From contig NZ_CANNGG010000001.1 of assembly GCF_947504135.1 (NCBI RefSeq), forward strand, positions 186,001-250,000: a stretch of 64,000 bases of DNA, in the 5' to 3' direction. A program made the position numbers and the translations under genes. Below, piece after piece: positions 1-7,322 of the stretch. The notes below the pieces were generated by a model. It was not told where the DNA came from and made no database searches. It saw only the letters and a program-made list of their open reading frames with translations. How positions within the stretch are numbered: position 1 is the first letter of the stretch; the number at the start of each line of letters is the position of its first letter. Source of the DNA: an uncultured Tenacibaculum sp. Its GTDB lineage: Bacteria > Bacteroidota > Bacteroidia > Flavobacteriales > Flavobacteriaceae.

Positions 1-1125
1 TTTTTAGAAGCTGTCGGAAGAGTTTTAAAGGAAGATATTGTTGCTGATAGAGATTTTCCTCCGTTTAACCGAGTGGCAATGGATGGTATTGCGATTAATC
101 ATCGTTTTTTTGAGCACGGTGTTCGCGATTTTAAAATTGAAGGAGTCCAAGCTGCTGGAAGCCCACAACAAACACTGGATAATGCAGCCAACTGTTATGA
201 AGTGATGACAGGAGCTGTATTACCTAACAATACTGACACGGTAATTCGCTATGAAGATGTTGATATTAACACGTTAGTCGCTACTATTACTGTTGATAAA
301 ATTAAAGAAGGACAAAACATACACACACAGGGTTCTGATAAAAGTGAAGGTACAATTCTAATAAGAAGGAACACTATAATTTCTGCTGCTGAAATAGGCG
401 TATTAGCTACTGTAGGCAAAGCCACTGTAAAAGTAGCTAAACAACCTAAAGTAATGATTGTTTCTACAGGTGATGAATTGGTTGATGTAAATGAAAACCC
501 GTTAGACCACCAAATTCGTAGAAGTAATGTATACACGTTAGTTTCCTTATTGAACGATTTAAAAATTCCAGCAGAAACAGCCCATATTACTGATGAAAAA
601 CAAATTTTAAAAGAAAAAATCGAATCTTACTTAAAAGAATATGACGTGCTTTTATTTAGTGGTGCTGTAAGCAAAGGGAAGTTTGATTTTTTACCTGAGG
701 TTTTAGATGAACTGGGTGTTAAAAAGTTATTTCATAGAGTTTCGCAACGACCAGGGAAGCCATTTTGGTTCGGCACTACTGATAACTGCAACGTGTTTGC
801 TTTTCCTGGAAATCCAGTTTCAACCTTTGTAAATTGTTTGGTCTATTTTTATCCTTGGTATTATAAATCTATAGGTGTACAACAAGAAAAACAAACAGCA
901 ACTTTAGCAAAAAACATTACTTTTAAACCTAATCTAAGCTGTTTTTTACAAGTAAAATTAACCTCGGAAAACGGACAAGTATATGCAACTCCAATACAAG
1001 GAAATGGTTCTGGTGATTTAGCTAGTTTGGTTGAAGCTGATAGTTTTGTTGAACTTCCAAAAACTGAAGAGATAGAATTTAAAAAAGGAAGTATTTTTCC
1101 GATACTGACGTATCGTAGTTTTTAA
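1..1125 (+). CDS. moeA: Molybdopterin molybdenumtransferase MoeA (5' end missing)
   Basis: MoeA inserts molybdate into adenylylated molybdopterin, the last common step of molybdenum cofactor synthesis in the cytoplasm. The frame is open from base 2 or earlier, so the true start lies left of the window and the GTG at 73 is internal. Visible family motifs are the PPFNRVAMDG stretch at about 60-90, MIVSTGDELV (about 453-483), the SGAVSKGKFD phosphate-binding loop (family SGGVSxGxYD, with the second Gly replaced by Ala) and FPGNPVSTFV (about 804-834). Domain order (MoeA N/linker, MoCF-binding, C-terminal beta domain) is normal. It leads the moaC/mobA group that follows, interrupted by a four-helix-bundle gene. 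Confidence 0.96.
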   Translation, partial: FLEAVGRVLKEDIVADRDFPPFNRVAMDGIAINHRFFEHGVRDFKIEGVQAAGSPQQTLDNAANCYEVMTGAVLPNNTDTVIRYEDVDINTLVATITVDKIKEGQNIHTQGSDKSEGTILIRRNTIISAAEIGVLATVGKATVKVAKQPKVMIVSTGDELVDVNENPLDHQIRRSNVYTLVSLLNDLKIPAETAHITDEKQILKEKIESYLKEYDVLLFSGAVSKGKFDFLPEVLDELGVKKLFHRVSQRPGKPFWFGTTDNCNVFAFPGNPVSTFVNCLVYFYPWYYKSIGVQQEKQTATLAKNITFKPNLSCFLQVKLTSENGQVYATPIQGNGSGDLASLVEADSFVELPKTEEIEFKKGSIFPILTYRSF

Positions 1126-1159
1126 TTATTAATGTTTAGTTTTGAGTTAAAAATTTAAA

Positions 1160-1516
1160 ATGAAGGAAAGTATTGTTCAAAGCAAGAGTTTTCAATTCTC
1201 TTTAAAAATAATTTCTCTGTACAAAAAACTACAACAAGAAAAAGAGTTTATAATTTCAAAACAGCTTTTAAGAAGTGGAACTTCAATAGGAGCTAATATA
1301 GAAGAGGCTTTAGCAGGACAAAGTAAAAGAGACTTTATAGCTAAAATGTCTATTTCTTCAAAAGAGGCTAGAGAAACTAAATATTGGTTACGCCTATTAA
1401 AAGAAAGTAATTTAACAAATATTGATGTTACAGATATACTTTCGGACAACCATGAGCTAATTAGGCTATTAACAGCAATTGTAAAAACATCACAACAGAA
1501 TTTAACTAAAAATTAA
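1160..1516 (+). CDS. Four-helix-bundle protein (S23 / 23S rRNA intervening-sequence type)
   Basis: A 118-residue, helix-rich protein with the family pattern: an N-terminal helix SKSFQFSLKIISLYKKL, then RSGTSIGANIEEA (about residues 38-50) and KEARETKYWLRLL (about 68-80). Members are found inside 23S rRNA intervening sequences and scattered as single genes in Bacteroidota. The related Avd protein assists diversity-generating retroelements, but no reverse transcriptase is present here. The biochemical role of the free-standing copies is unknown. It sits between moeA and moaC in AT-rich flanks (1126-1159 and 1517-1543) that resemble each other in inverted orientation, so it looks like a late insertion rather than a cofactor gene. 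Confidence 0.88.
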   Translation: MKESIVQSKSFQFSLKIISLYKKLQQEKEFIISKQLLRSGTSIGANIEEALAGQSKRDFIAKMSISSKEARETKYWLRLLKESNLTNIDVTDILSDNHELIRLLTAIVKTSQQNLTKN

Positions 1517-1543
1517 AAACTCAACATTCAAAACTTATAAAAA

Positions 1544-2020
1544 GTGAGCAACTTTTCCCATATAAACGAACAAAATCAACCTAAAATGGTAAATGTTTCT
1601 GATAAAAAAATCACGAAACGTACCGCCATTGCTAAAGCTACCATGTTTTTAGGTTCAGAAATTGTGAGTCATTTTAACAACGATGAACTCATCACTAAAA
1701 AAGGACCTGTTTTTCAAACCGCTATCATTGCTGGAATTCAAGCAGTGAAAAAAACTTCTGATATCATCCCAATGTGTCACCCTTTGTTAATAAACGGAGT
1801 GGATATTGACATCAATATTGTAGACGATGAGCATGTAGCCATTTTTTGTAAAGTTACTATCGAAGGAAAAACAGGAGTAGAAATGGAAGCCCTTACAGGA
1901 GCTTCTGCAACTTGTTTAACTATTTACGATATGTGTAAAGCTATCAGTCAAAAAATGATGATTCAAGAAGTGAAATTGGTAGAGAAAACTGGCGGTAAAT
2001 CGGATATTAAAAATGGATAA
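1544..2020 (+). CDS. moaC: Cyclic pyranopterin monophosphate synthase MoaC
   Basis: MoaC converts the 3',8-cyclo-GTP made by MoaA into cyclic pyranopterin monophosphate, an early molybdopterin step. The 158-residue product is family-sized and shows the conserved MVNVSDKKITKRTA opening, IPMCHPLLINGVDI in the middle and VEMEALTGASATCLTIYDMCKA near the C-terminus, with the catalytic Lys region after it. The GTG at 1544 is the longest start; an ATG at 1586 sits exactly at the conserved MVNVSDKK and is an alternative. The stop overlaps the next gene by 8 bp, so the two are probably translationally coupled. Confidence 0.96.
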   Translation: MSNFSHINEQNQPKMVNVSDKKITKRTAIAKATMFLGSEIVSHFNNDELITKKGPVFQTAIIAGIQAVKKTSDIIPMCHPLLINGVDIDINIVDDEHVAIFCKVTIEGKTGVEMEALTGASATCLTIYDMCKAISQKMMIQEVKLVEKTGGKSDIKNG

Positions 2021-3131
2021 AAAACATACTAAACATACAAATCTAGTTAAGAAGTATAATGATAATTTTGCGCCTAATGAAGTAGCTATCTTAGGAGCCA
2101 AATGTGGAATTATTGCTGATTTGGTTCATGAAGTCTCAAAAAAATTATCACAATACAATTTAGGATATTTCGACGCTTCACATGCTAAAGATGTCGAACA
2201 AAATACGTTAGCTGAATATACCTTTCATCATGAAGGAAATTTACAAATAAACACTTCTTCACCTGTAAACAAGTACGAACAACGTTTACAGTTTTACAAT
2301 CACGATTTTGTCTTTATTAATGGAAATCATTACCAAGGGGCGAAACAAATTTTGATTTTAGATGATGAGAAAGAAGCTTCTGTAAAAAAAAGGTTAGATC
2401 AATTAACAAACATCCAGTTTATAATTAAGTTGAATGAAGACTCAAGATATTTTGATTGTTTACTAGAACGCTTTCCAAACATCAAAAATAGTATTTCTTA
2501 TACAATTAATGAGGTTGATAAAATCTCTAGTCATATACATAATCTCATTAAAGAAAATATTGCTCCTGTAAAAGGATTGGTTTTAATAGGTGGTAAAAGT
2601 ACTCGAATGGGTCGTGACAAATCGGAATTATTGTACTATAAAAAGCCTCAAAAAGAACATGTAAAAGAGTTACTAGAAAACAACAATTTAGAAACTTTTT
2701 ACTCTGTAAGAGATTTATCTACCTCACCAGAAACGACAAATGAAATTCACGATACCTTTTTAAATCTAGGACCTTTTGGAGGTATTTGTTCTGCTTTTCA
2801 AAAAAATCCAAACTCAGCGTGGTTTGTTATGGCTACAGATGTTCCGTTTGTAAATAACGAGCTTATTCAATTGTTATTACTAAAGAGAAATCCGTCTAAA
2901 ATAGCAACTACTGTAAAAGGGAAAAACAAAGAATTTCCTGAACCTTTAATCACAATATACGAACCAAAAGCTCACGGAAAATTATTAGCCTATTTAGCAC
3001 AAGGCTATTCGTGTCCTCGCAAAATGTTAATTAATTCTGATGTTGAAATTATTGAGGTTGATGATAATTTAATTAGAAACATCAATACTCCGGAAGAATT
3101 TGAAGAGGTTAAAAAAGAGCTTTATACATAA
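2013..3131 (+). CDS. MobA-type molybdenum cofactor guanylyltransferase with a degenerate MobB-like N-terminal half
   Basis: The C-terminal half (from about residue 187) is a MobA nucleotidyltransferase: LVLIGGKSTRMGRDKSELL is the GTP-binding loop and FVMATDVPFVNN the metal-binding Asp motif. This domain attaches GMP to molybdopterin to make the guanine dinucleotide cofactor. Residues about 10-180 are laid out like MobB, but the place where MobB has a GxxGxGKT P-loop reads LGAKCGIIADLV, with no Lys-Thr/Ser, so GTP binding there is doubtful. At 372 residues it is roughly the sum of the two domains. The ATG overlaps moaC by 8 bp. A palindromic terminator follows immediately. Confidence 0.86.
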   Translation: MDKKHTKHTNLVKKYNDNFAPNEVAILGAKCGIIADLVHEVSKKLSQYNLGYFDASHAKDVEQNTLAEYTFHHEGNLQINTSSPVNKYEQRLQFYNHDFVFINGNHYQGAKQILILDDEKEASVKKRLDQLTNIQFIIKLNEDSRYFDCLLERFPNIKNSISYTINEVDKISSHIHNLIKENIAPVKGLVLIGGKSTRMGRDKSELLYYKKPQKEHVKELLENNNLETFYSVRDLSTSPETTNEIHDTFLNLGPFGGICSAFQKNPNSAWFVMATDVPFVNNELIQLLLLKRNPSKIATTVKGKNKEFPEPLITIYEPKAHGKLLAYLAQGYSCPRKMLINSDVEIIEVDDNLIRNINTPEEFEEVKKELYT

Positions 3132-3132
3132 T

Positions 3133-3162
3133 AAAAAGGCACTTAAATTTAAGTGCCTTTTT
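3133..3162. terminator. Bidirectional intrinsic terminator between mobA-like gene and tRNA-Leu
   Basis: A perfect palindrome: A5 then GGCACTTAAA, its reverse complement, and T5. It can stop the molybdenum cofactor operon on the plus strand and the tRNA-Leu transcript on the minus strand. It begins 2 nt after the stop codon. Confidence 0.9.
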
Positions 3163-3163
3163 G

Positions 3164-3247
3164 TACCAAAGGTGGGACTCGAACCCACACGCCCTTGCGA
3201 GCATCGGATTTTGAATCCGACGTGTCTACCAATTCCACCACTTTGGC
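3164..3247 (-). tRNA. tRNA-Leu (anticodon CAA)
   Basis: Read on the minus strand, the 84-nt sequence has acceptor arms GCCAAAG / CTTTGGT (one G-U pair), discriminator A, an anticodon stem-loop with loop TTCAAAA giving anticodon CAA, the long class II variable arm expected for leucine, and a T-arm with GGTTCGAGTCC. The 3' CCA is not encoded. It is convergent with the mobA-like gene and shares the palindromic terminator at 3133-3162. Confidence 0.97.
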
Positions 3248-3312
3248 TTTTGGTGATTGCAAATCTATAAAATATTTCATTTAAAATATCTTTTAAACTC
3301 TTAAAATAGTTT

Positions 3313-3320
3313 TATTTTTG
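3313..3320 (+). promoter_or_regulatory. Candidate -7 box of the prs promoter
   Basis: TATTTTTG matches the Bacteroidota -7 consensus TAnnTTTG and lies 40 nt before the prs start codon. I see no TTG at the expected -33 distance, so the call rests on the -7 box alone. Confidence 0.5.
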
Positions 3321-3359
3321 CTCCAACAACAACACTAACTAAAAATATTTTTTTTGTAA

Positions 3360-4301
3360 ATGGCTACAAATCAATTAAGTCCAAAAATCTTTGCGTGTTC
3401 ACAAAGTATTGAACTAGCAGAGGAAATTGCCAGTGCCTACGGAACCAAATTAGGAAATGTAATTACCACACATTTTAGTGATGGTGAATTCCAACCAGCT
3501 TTTGAAGAATCAATCAGAGGAAGAAGAGTTTTCATCGTTGGATCAACCTTTCCTTCTACTGATAACTTAATGGAAATGTTATTAATGTGTGATGCTGCAA
3601 AACGTGCATCGGCAAGACATATTACCGCTGTAATGCCATATTTTGGTTGGGCTCGTCAAGACAGAAAAGACAAGCCTCGTGTGGCAATTGGCGCTAAATT
3701 AGTGGCCAAATTATTAGAAACTGCTGGAGCAACTAGAATTATGACCATGGATTTACATGCTGATCAAATTCAAGGTTTCTTTGAAAAGCCAGTAGATCAT
3801 TTATATGCTTCTACAATTTTTTTACCATATGTTAAAAGTTTAAAGCTTGATAATTTAACGATTGCTTCTCCTGATATGGGAGGTTCAAAAAGAGCTTATG
3901 CTTATTCTAAATACTTGGAAAGCGATGTAGTTATTTGCTACAAGCAGCGTCAAAAAGCCAATGTAATTGCTCATATGGAACTCATTGGTGAAGTAGAAGG
4001 TAAAAATGTAATTCTTGTTGATGATATGATTGATACAGGAGGAACGCTTACAAAGGCAGCCGATTTAATGATGGAACGTGGCGCAAAAAGTGTGCGTGCT
4101 ATTTGTACACACCCAATTCTTTCTGGCAACGCTTATGAAAGAATTGAAAATTCTCAACTAACAGAGCTAATAGTTTCTGATACAATACCCTTAAAAAAGA
4201 GTATATCTAAAATAAAAGTTGTATCTTGCGCCACTTTATTCGCTGATGTGATGCATAAAGTTCAAGACAACACATCTATTAGTGATCAATTTTTAATGTA
4301 A
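3360..4301 (+). CDS. prs: Ribose-phosphate pyrophosphokinase (PRPP synthase)
   Basis: Makes phosphoribosyl pyrophosphate from ribose 5-phosphate and ATP for purine, pyrimidine, His, Trp and NAD synthesis. The 313-residue length is typical. Motifs include FSDGEF, the flexible ATP loop MPYFGWARQDRKDKPR (about residues 97-112), the metal-binding MDLHADQIQGFF (about 131-142) and the PRPP-binding loop VDDMIDTGGTL (about 221-231). The ATG at 3360 gives the usual N-terminus. rplY follows after 21 nt, and this prs-rplY-pth order is common in flavobacteria. Confidence 0.98.
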   Translation: MATNQLSPKIFACSQSIELAEEIASAYGTKLGNVITTHFSDGEFQPAFEESIRGRRVFIVGSTFPSTDNLMEMLLMCDAAKRASARHITAVMPYFGWARQDRKDKPRVAIGAKLVAKLLETAGATRIMTMDLHADQIQGFFEKPVDHLYASTIFLPYVKSLKLDNLTIASPDMGGSKRAYAYSKYLESDVVICYKQRQKANVIAHMELIGEVEGKNVILVDDMIDTGGTLTKAADLMMERGAKSVRAICTHPILSGNAYERIENSQLTELIVSDTIPLKKSISKIKVVSCATLFADVMHKVQDNTSISDQFLM

Positions 4302-4322
4302 ATAAATTTAATAAATAAAGTA

Positions 4323-4901
4323 ATGAAATCAATTACAATCAAAGGATCTCAAAGAGAAAGCGTAGGTAAAAAAGCAACCAAAGCCTTACGTAATGCTGGA
4401 AAGGTTCCTTGCGTATTATACGGAGGAGACAAGCCTGTTCACTTTTCAGCTGACGAAAAATCGTTCAAGCCATTAGTATATACTCCAGATGTATTTACTG
4501 CTACGATTGAATTAGATGGTGTAACATACAATGCTGTATTACAAGATATACAGTTTCACCCAGTAAATGATAACATTTTACATGTAGACTTTTATCAATT
4601 ATTTGAAGATAAAGCTGTAACAATGGATATTCCTGTACGTTTAATAGGATCTTCTAAAGGTGTTATGGTAGGGGGTGCTTTACGTCACAACTTACGTAAA
4701 TTAAAAGTAAAAGCATTACCAGCTAACTTACCAGATTTTATAGAAGCTGATATTACTGAGTTAGAAATTGGTAATAAATTATATGTTACTGAGTTAAAGA
4801 ATGATAAATATACATTATTACACCCAGACAACACAGTAGTTGCTCAAGTACGTATGTCTCGTAACGCCGCTAAAGCAGCATCTGAAACTGAAGAGGCTTA
4901 G
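4323..4901 (+). CDS. rplY: 50S ribosomal protein L25 / general stress protein Ctc
   Basis: A 5S rRNA-binding protein of the large subunit. The 192-residue form is the long TL5/CTC type: an L25 domain (residues about 1-90, with [23 protein letters not shown] and HVDFYQL) and a C-terminal beta domain (about 95-180, with [29 protein letters not shown]) followed by a short acidic tail. It is 21 nt downstream of prs, probably co-transcribed, and ends at an intrinsic terminator. Confidence 0.97.
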   Translation: MKSITIKGSQRESVGKKATKALRNAGKVPCVLYGGDKPVHFSADEKSFKPLVYTPDVFTATIELDGVTYNAVLQDIQFHPVNDNILHVDFYQLFEDKAVTMDIPVRLIGSSKGVMVGGALRHNLRKLKVKALPANLPDFIEADITELEIGNKLYVTELKNDKYTLLHPDNTVVAQVRMSRNAAKAASETEEA

Positions 4902-4922
4902 ACAGCAAAACTATAATTATAC

Positions 4923-4952
4923 AAAAGCGTTACCATGTGTAGCGCTTTTTTT
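4923..4952 (+). terminator. Intrinsic terminator after rplY
   Basis: An 11-bp stem (AAAAGCGTTAC pairing with GTAGCGCTTTT, one G-U pair) with a short loop and a run of T. It closes the prs-rplY unit 22 nt after the stop codon. Confidence 0.85.
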
Positions 4953-5037
4953 ATTTTTGGTGTATGGCTTTTACACCTTTTTTAAAAAAATTATTTGATT
5001 TTCCACAAAACGACTAACAGAAAAAGAAGACAATACA

Positions 5038-5604
5038 ATGAAGAAATTTTTAATTGTAGGATTAGGTAATATTGGTGAAAAATATGACAATACGCGTCAT
5101 AATATTGGTTTTAAAATAGTAGATGCTTTTGTTAAAGAGTATGAAGGCTCTTTTGAAACCGAAAAACTAGGTGATATTGCCAAACTTAAGATTAAAGGTA
5201 AAACAGTTATCGTTTTAAAACCGAGCACTTATATGAACTTAAGTGGAAAAGCGGTTAAATACTGGATGCAAAAAGAAAACATTCAAGTTGAAAACTTGTT
5301 AATTATTACTGATGATCTAAATATTGACTTTGGAAAAATTCGTATTAAAGGAAAAGGAAGTTCTGGCGGACATAATGGGCTAAAAGACATCCAAGATAAG
5401 TTTAACACAGGCGCTTATCCTCGTTTTCGCTTCGGTGTAGGAGCTGAATATAGTAAAGGTCATCAAGTAGATTACGTTTTAGGAAAATGGAATCCTGATG
5501 AGGAAAGCGCCATGATTGAACGCATTCCAACTTCTGTTAATGCTATTACCTCATTTATCAATGCAGGATTAGCAAATACAATGAATGAATTTAACGGAAA
5601 GTAG
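5038..5604 (+). CDS. pth: Peptidyl-tRNA hydrolase
   Basis: Cleaves the ester bond of peptidyl-tRNAs that drop off ribosomes, recycling tRNA. The 188 residues show the bacterial Pth motifs: GLGNIGEKYDNTRHNIGF with catalytic His21, KPSTYMNLSGKAV, and DDLNIDFGKIRIKGKGSSGGHNGL. It follows rplY after a terminator, so it probably has its own promoter. The ATG at 5038 is the only start giving the conserved N-terminus. Confidence 0.98.
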   Translation: MKKFLIVGLGNIGEKYDNTRHNIGFKIVDAFVKEYEGSFETEKLGDIAKLKIKGKTVIVLKPSTYMNLSGKAVKYWMQKENIQVENLLIITDDLNIDFGKIRIKGKGSSGGHNGLKDIQDKFNTGAYPRFRFGVGAEYSKGHQVDYVLGKWNPDEESAMIERIPTSVNAITSFINAGLANTMNEFNGK

Positions 5605-5699
5605 TCTGTGAGTTTGTAGTTCATTGAAGAATTAATACATTCATTCCTTAAATCAATAACTCATTAGAGCATTTCCTCATTAGCCAATTAAATCATTCG
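5605..5699. other. AT-rich intergenic spacer with imperfect short repeats
   Basis: Between the convergent pth and queD genes. It contains several imperfect copies of a CATTAG/CTAATG-type word spaced about 15 nt apart. No ORF or stem-loop terminator is clear. Confidence 0.4.
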
Positions 5700-6149
5700 C
5701 TAATTATCCGAAGCATACCACTCTGCAAAACTAGTTTCTGTTTCCTGTAACTTAATTGCATGTAGTTTGATGTTTTCTGGTAAACGCGATTGAATTTTTT
5801 GAGCAAAATCAATCACCATCATTTCACTGGTTGGTTGATAATCTACCAAAATCACATGATGCCCTCTATCTTTTAGTTCTTTTGCTAGTTCAATGTGAGG
5901 TGTATTTTTATTAAATACTGTTGCATGATCAAAAACATCAACAATTTCTTCTTTTACAATCTTTTTTAGATCTCCGAAATCGATAACCATACCGTATTTA
6001 ACATTCGATGTATCTCTAATTGGTGAACCAATTACTGTTACCGATAGTTTGTAACTATGTCCGTGAACATTTTTACACTTTCCATCATAGCCATATAAGG
6101 CATGCCCAGTTTCGAAGTTAAATTGCTTGGTAATTCTAATCTTGCCCAT
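5700..6149 (-). CDS. queD: 6-carboxytetrahydropterin synthase QueD / 6-pyruvoyl-tetrahydropterin synthase family
   Basis: In the queuosine pathway QueD turns dihydroneopterin triphosphate into 6-carboxy-tetrahydropterin. The 149-residue protein carries the zinc ligands His16, His29 and His31, the catalytic Cys25 in CKNVHGH, and the C-terminal FDHATVF motif with a catalytic Asp/His pair. Family members acting on other pterins look alike, so the substrate is inferred from size and motif. It is the last gene of a minus-strand run that begins with the enoyl-CoA hydratase. Confidence 0.92.
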   Translation of the reverse strand: MGKIRITKQFNFETGHALYGYDGKCKNVHGHSYKLSVTVIGSPIRDTSNVKYGMVIDFGDLKKIVKEEIVDVFDHATVFNKNTPHIELAKELKDRGHHVILVDYQPTSEMMVIDFAQKIQSRLPENIKLHAIKLQETETSFAEWYASDN

Positions 6150-6230
6150 AAGTTTTCTATTTTAAAAGAAGTGATGAAAAATTACTTCACTATAGCTTGT
6201 CTTAAGCAACAACTAAAAGATTGTAATACA

Positions 6231-6329
6231 TTATTTTCTTTTAAATTTCTTGTTTGCTCTGTATTTATTAAAGAAATACACTACCGCTACACCTGCTGCT
6301 AAAATGGCAAATAAATAATCTCCGCCCAT
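6231..6329 (-). CDS. Putative 32-residue single-pass membrane peptide
   Basis: The reading frame starts with MGGDYLFAILAAGVAVVYFF and ends NKYRANKKFKRK: one hydrophobic helix (about residues 4-20) followed by a strongly basic tail, a pattern unlikely in random AT-rich sequence. It lies 12 nt downstream of another small membrane protein gene and upstream of queD on the same strand. The function is unknown. Confidence 0.5.
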   Translation of the reverse strand: MGGDYLFAILAAGVAVVYFFNKYRANKKFKRK

Positions 6330-6341
6330 ACTATTTTGTTT

Positions 6342-6527
6342 TTATTCGCCGAAAGTACGAATTTGTTTTACAACTTTTGTTAAAATCCACACAAAACCTA
6401 CTGAAACTACGACTCCAATCAATAGTGTTAATATCGGATTCTGTGCTACCCACTTTCCTACTTCATACCCAACTTCATATCCTGCATTGTAAGCTGCAGA
6501 GCCTTTTTCTTCTTGTACTAAAAGCAT
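6342..6527 (-). CDS. Small membrane protein, 61 residues, unknown function
   Basis: One transmembrane helix at about residues 30-52 (NPILTLLIGVVVSVGFVWIL), preceded by a repeated YEVGYEVGK segment and followed by a basic tail (KVVKQIR). It starts 3 nt after the stop of the enoyl-CoA hydratase gene, so the two are almost certainly co-transcribed. I do not recognise a family. A role as a membrane anchor or accessory protein is only a guess. Confidence 0.7.
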   Translation of the reverse strand: MLLVQEEKGSAAYNAGYEVGYEVGKWVAQNPILTLLIGVVVSVGFVWILTKVVKQIRTFGE

Positions 6528-6530
6528 CGC

Positions 6531-7298
6531 TTATTTTTTAAATTTTTCTAAAGCCTTTTTGGTAAAGTCTGACAAGACTAATTTTCCAGAAGTTTCAGCT
6601 CTTTCAATTAGTAATTCTTCCCAGTGTTCGGTTCCTTTCCATAATGCTCTCTTCATTTCTGCTAACGCTTCTGGATTGTACGATGCTAATTTCTCTGATA
6701 AAATCTCAACCTCTTTATCCAATTCATTTTGTGTTTCAAAAACACGAGCGTATAAGCCTTTTTCTTTCGCCCAATACGCATTTTTCCAACTAGTCGCATC
6801 CAACGTTAATTCTGCTAATCCACTTACATTTATTTTGCGTTCTACAGCTGGTGCAATTACAAATGGACCAATACCTATCGTAAACTCAGAAAGTTTAATA
6901 GCGGCTTGCTCTGTAGCTAACACATAGTCACAAGCAGCTGCTAATCCAACTCCGCCTCCTACAGTTTTTCCTTGTACGCGACCTACAATTAATTTTGAAC
7001 AACGACGCATCGCATTAATTACATTCGCAAATCCTGAGAAAAAAGCTTTTCCATCTATTAAGTTATCAATAGCAACCAATTCATCAAACGAAGCACCTGC
7101 ACAAAAAGCTCGATCTCCTTCCGATTTTAGTATAATTATTGAAACCTCATCGTTTGTTGATAATTTATCAAACTCGTTGGCTAAACGCTCTAACAATACA
7201 CTTGGAAAAGAGTTACTTGCTGGGTGCCCGAATTCAACTGTTGCTATTTTATTTTCAATATGCGTATATAAACTTCCTTTTTCTCTAGTTGTTGTCAT
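6531..7298 (-). CDS. Enoyl-CoA hydratase/isomerase family protein
   Basis: Crotonase-fold enzyme of 255 residues. The first oxyanion-hole element is GDRAFCAGASFDEL (about residues 61-74) and the second is VQGKTVGGGVGLAAACDYVLA (about 104-124). The segment after it (AIKLSEFTIGIGP) contains the Glu position used by hydratases. Close relatives in flavobacteria are annotated as enoyl-CoA hydratase or methylglutaconyl-CoA hydratase; the sequence alone does not fix the substrate. It lies between the MATE exporter gene (24 nt upstream) and the 61-residue membrane protein. Confidence 0.9.
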   Translation of the reverse strand: MTTTREKGSLYTHIENKIATVEFGHPASNSFPSVLLERLANEFDKLSTNDEVSIIILKSEGDRAFCAGASFDELVAIDNLIDGKAFFSGFANVINAMRRCSKLIVGRVQGKTVGGGVGLAAACDYVLATEQAAIKLSEFTIGIGPFVIAPAVERKINVSGLAELTLDATSWKNAYWAKEKGLYARVFETQNELDKEVEILSEKLASYNPEALAEMKRALWKGTEHWEELLIERAETSGKLVLSDFTKKALEKFKK

Positions 7299-7322
7299 TT
7301 GTTTTATCTTGTTTCTTCAAAA

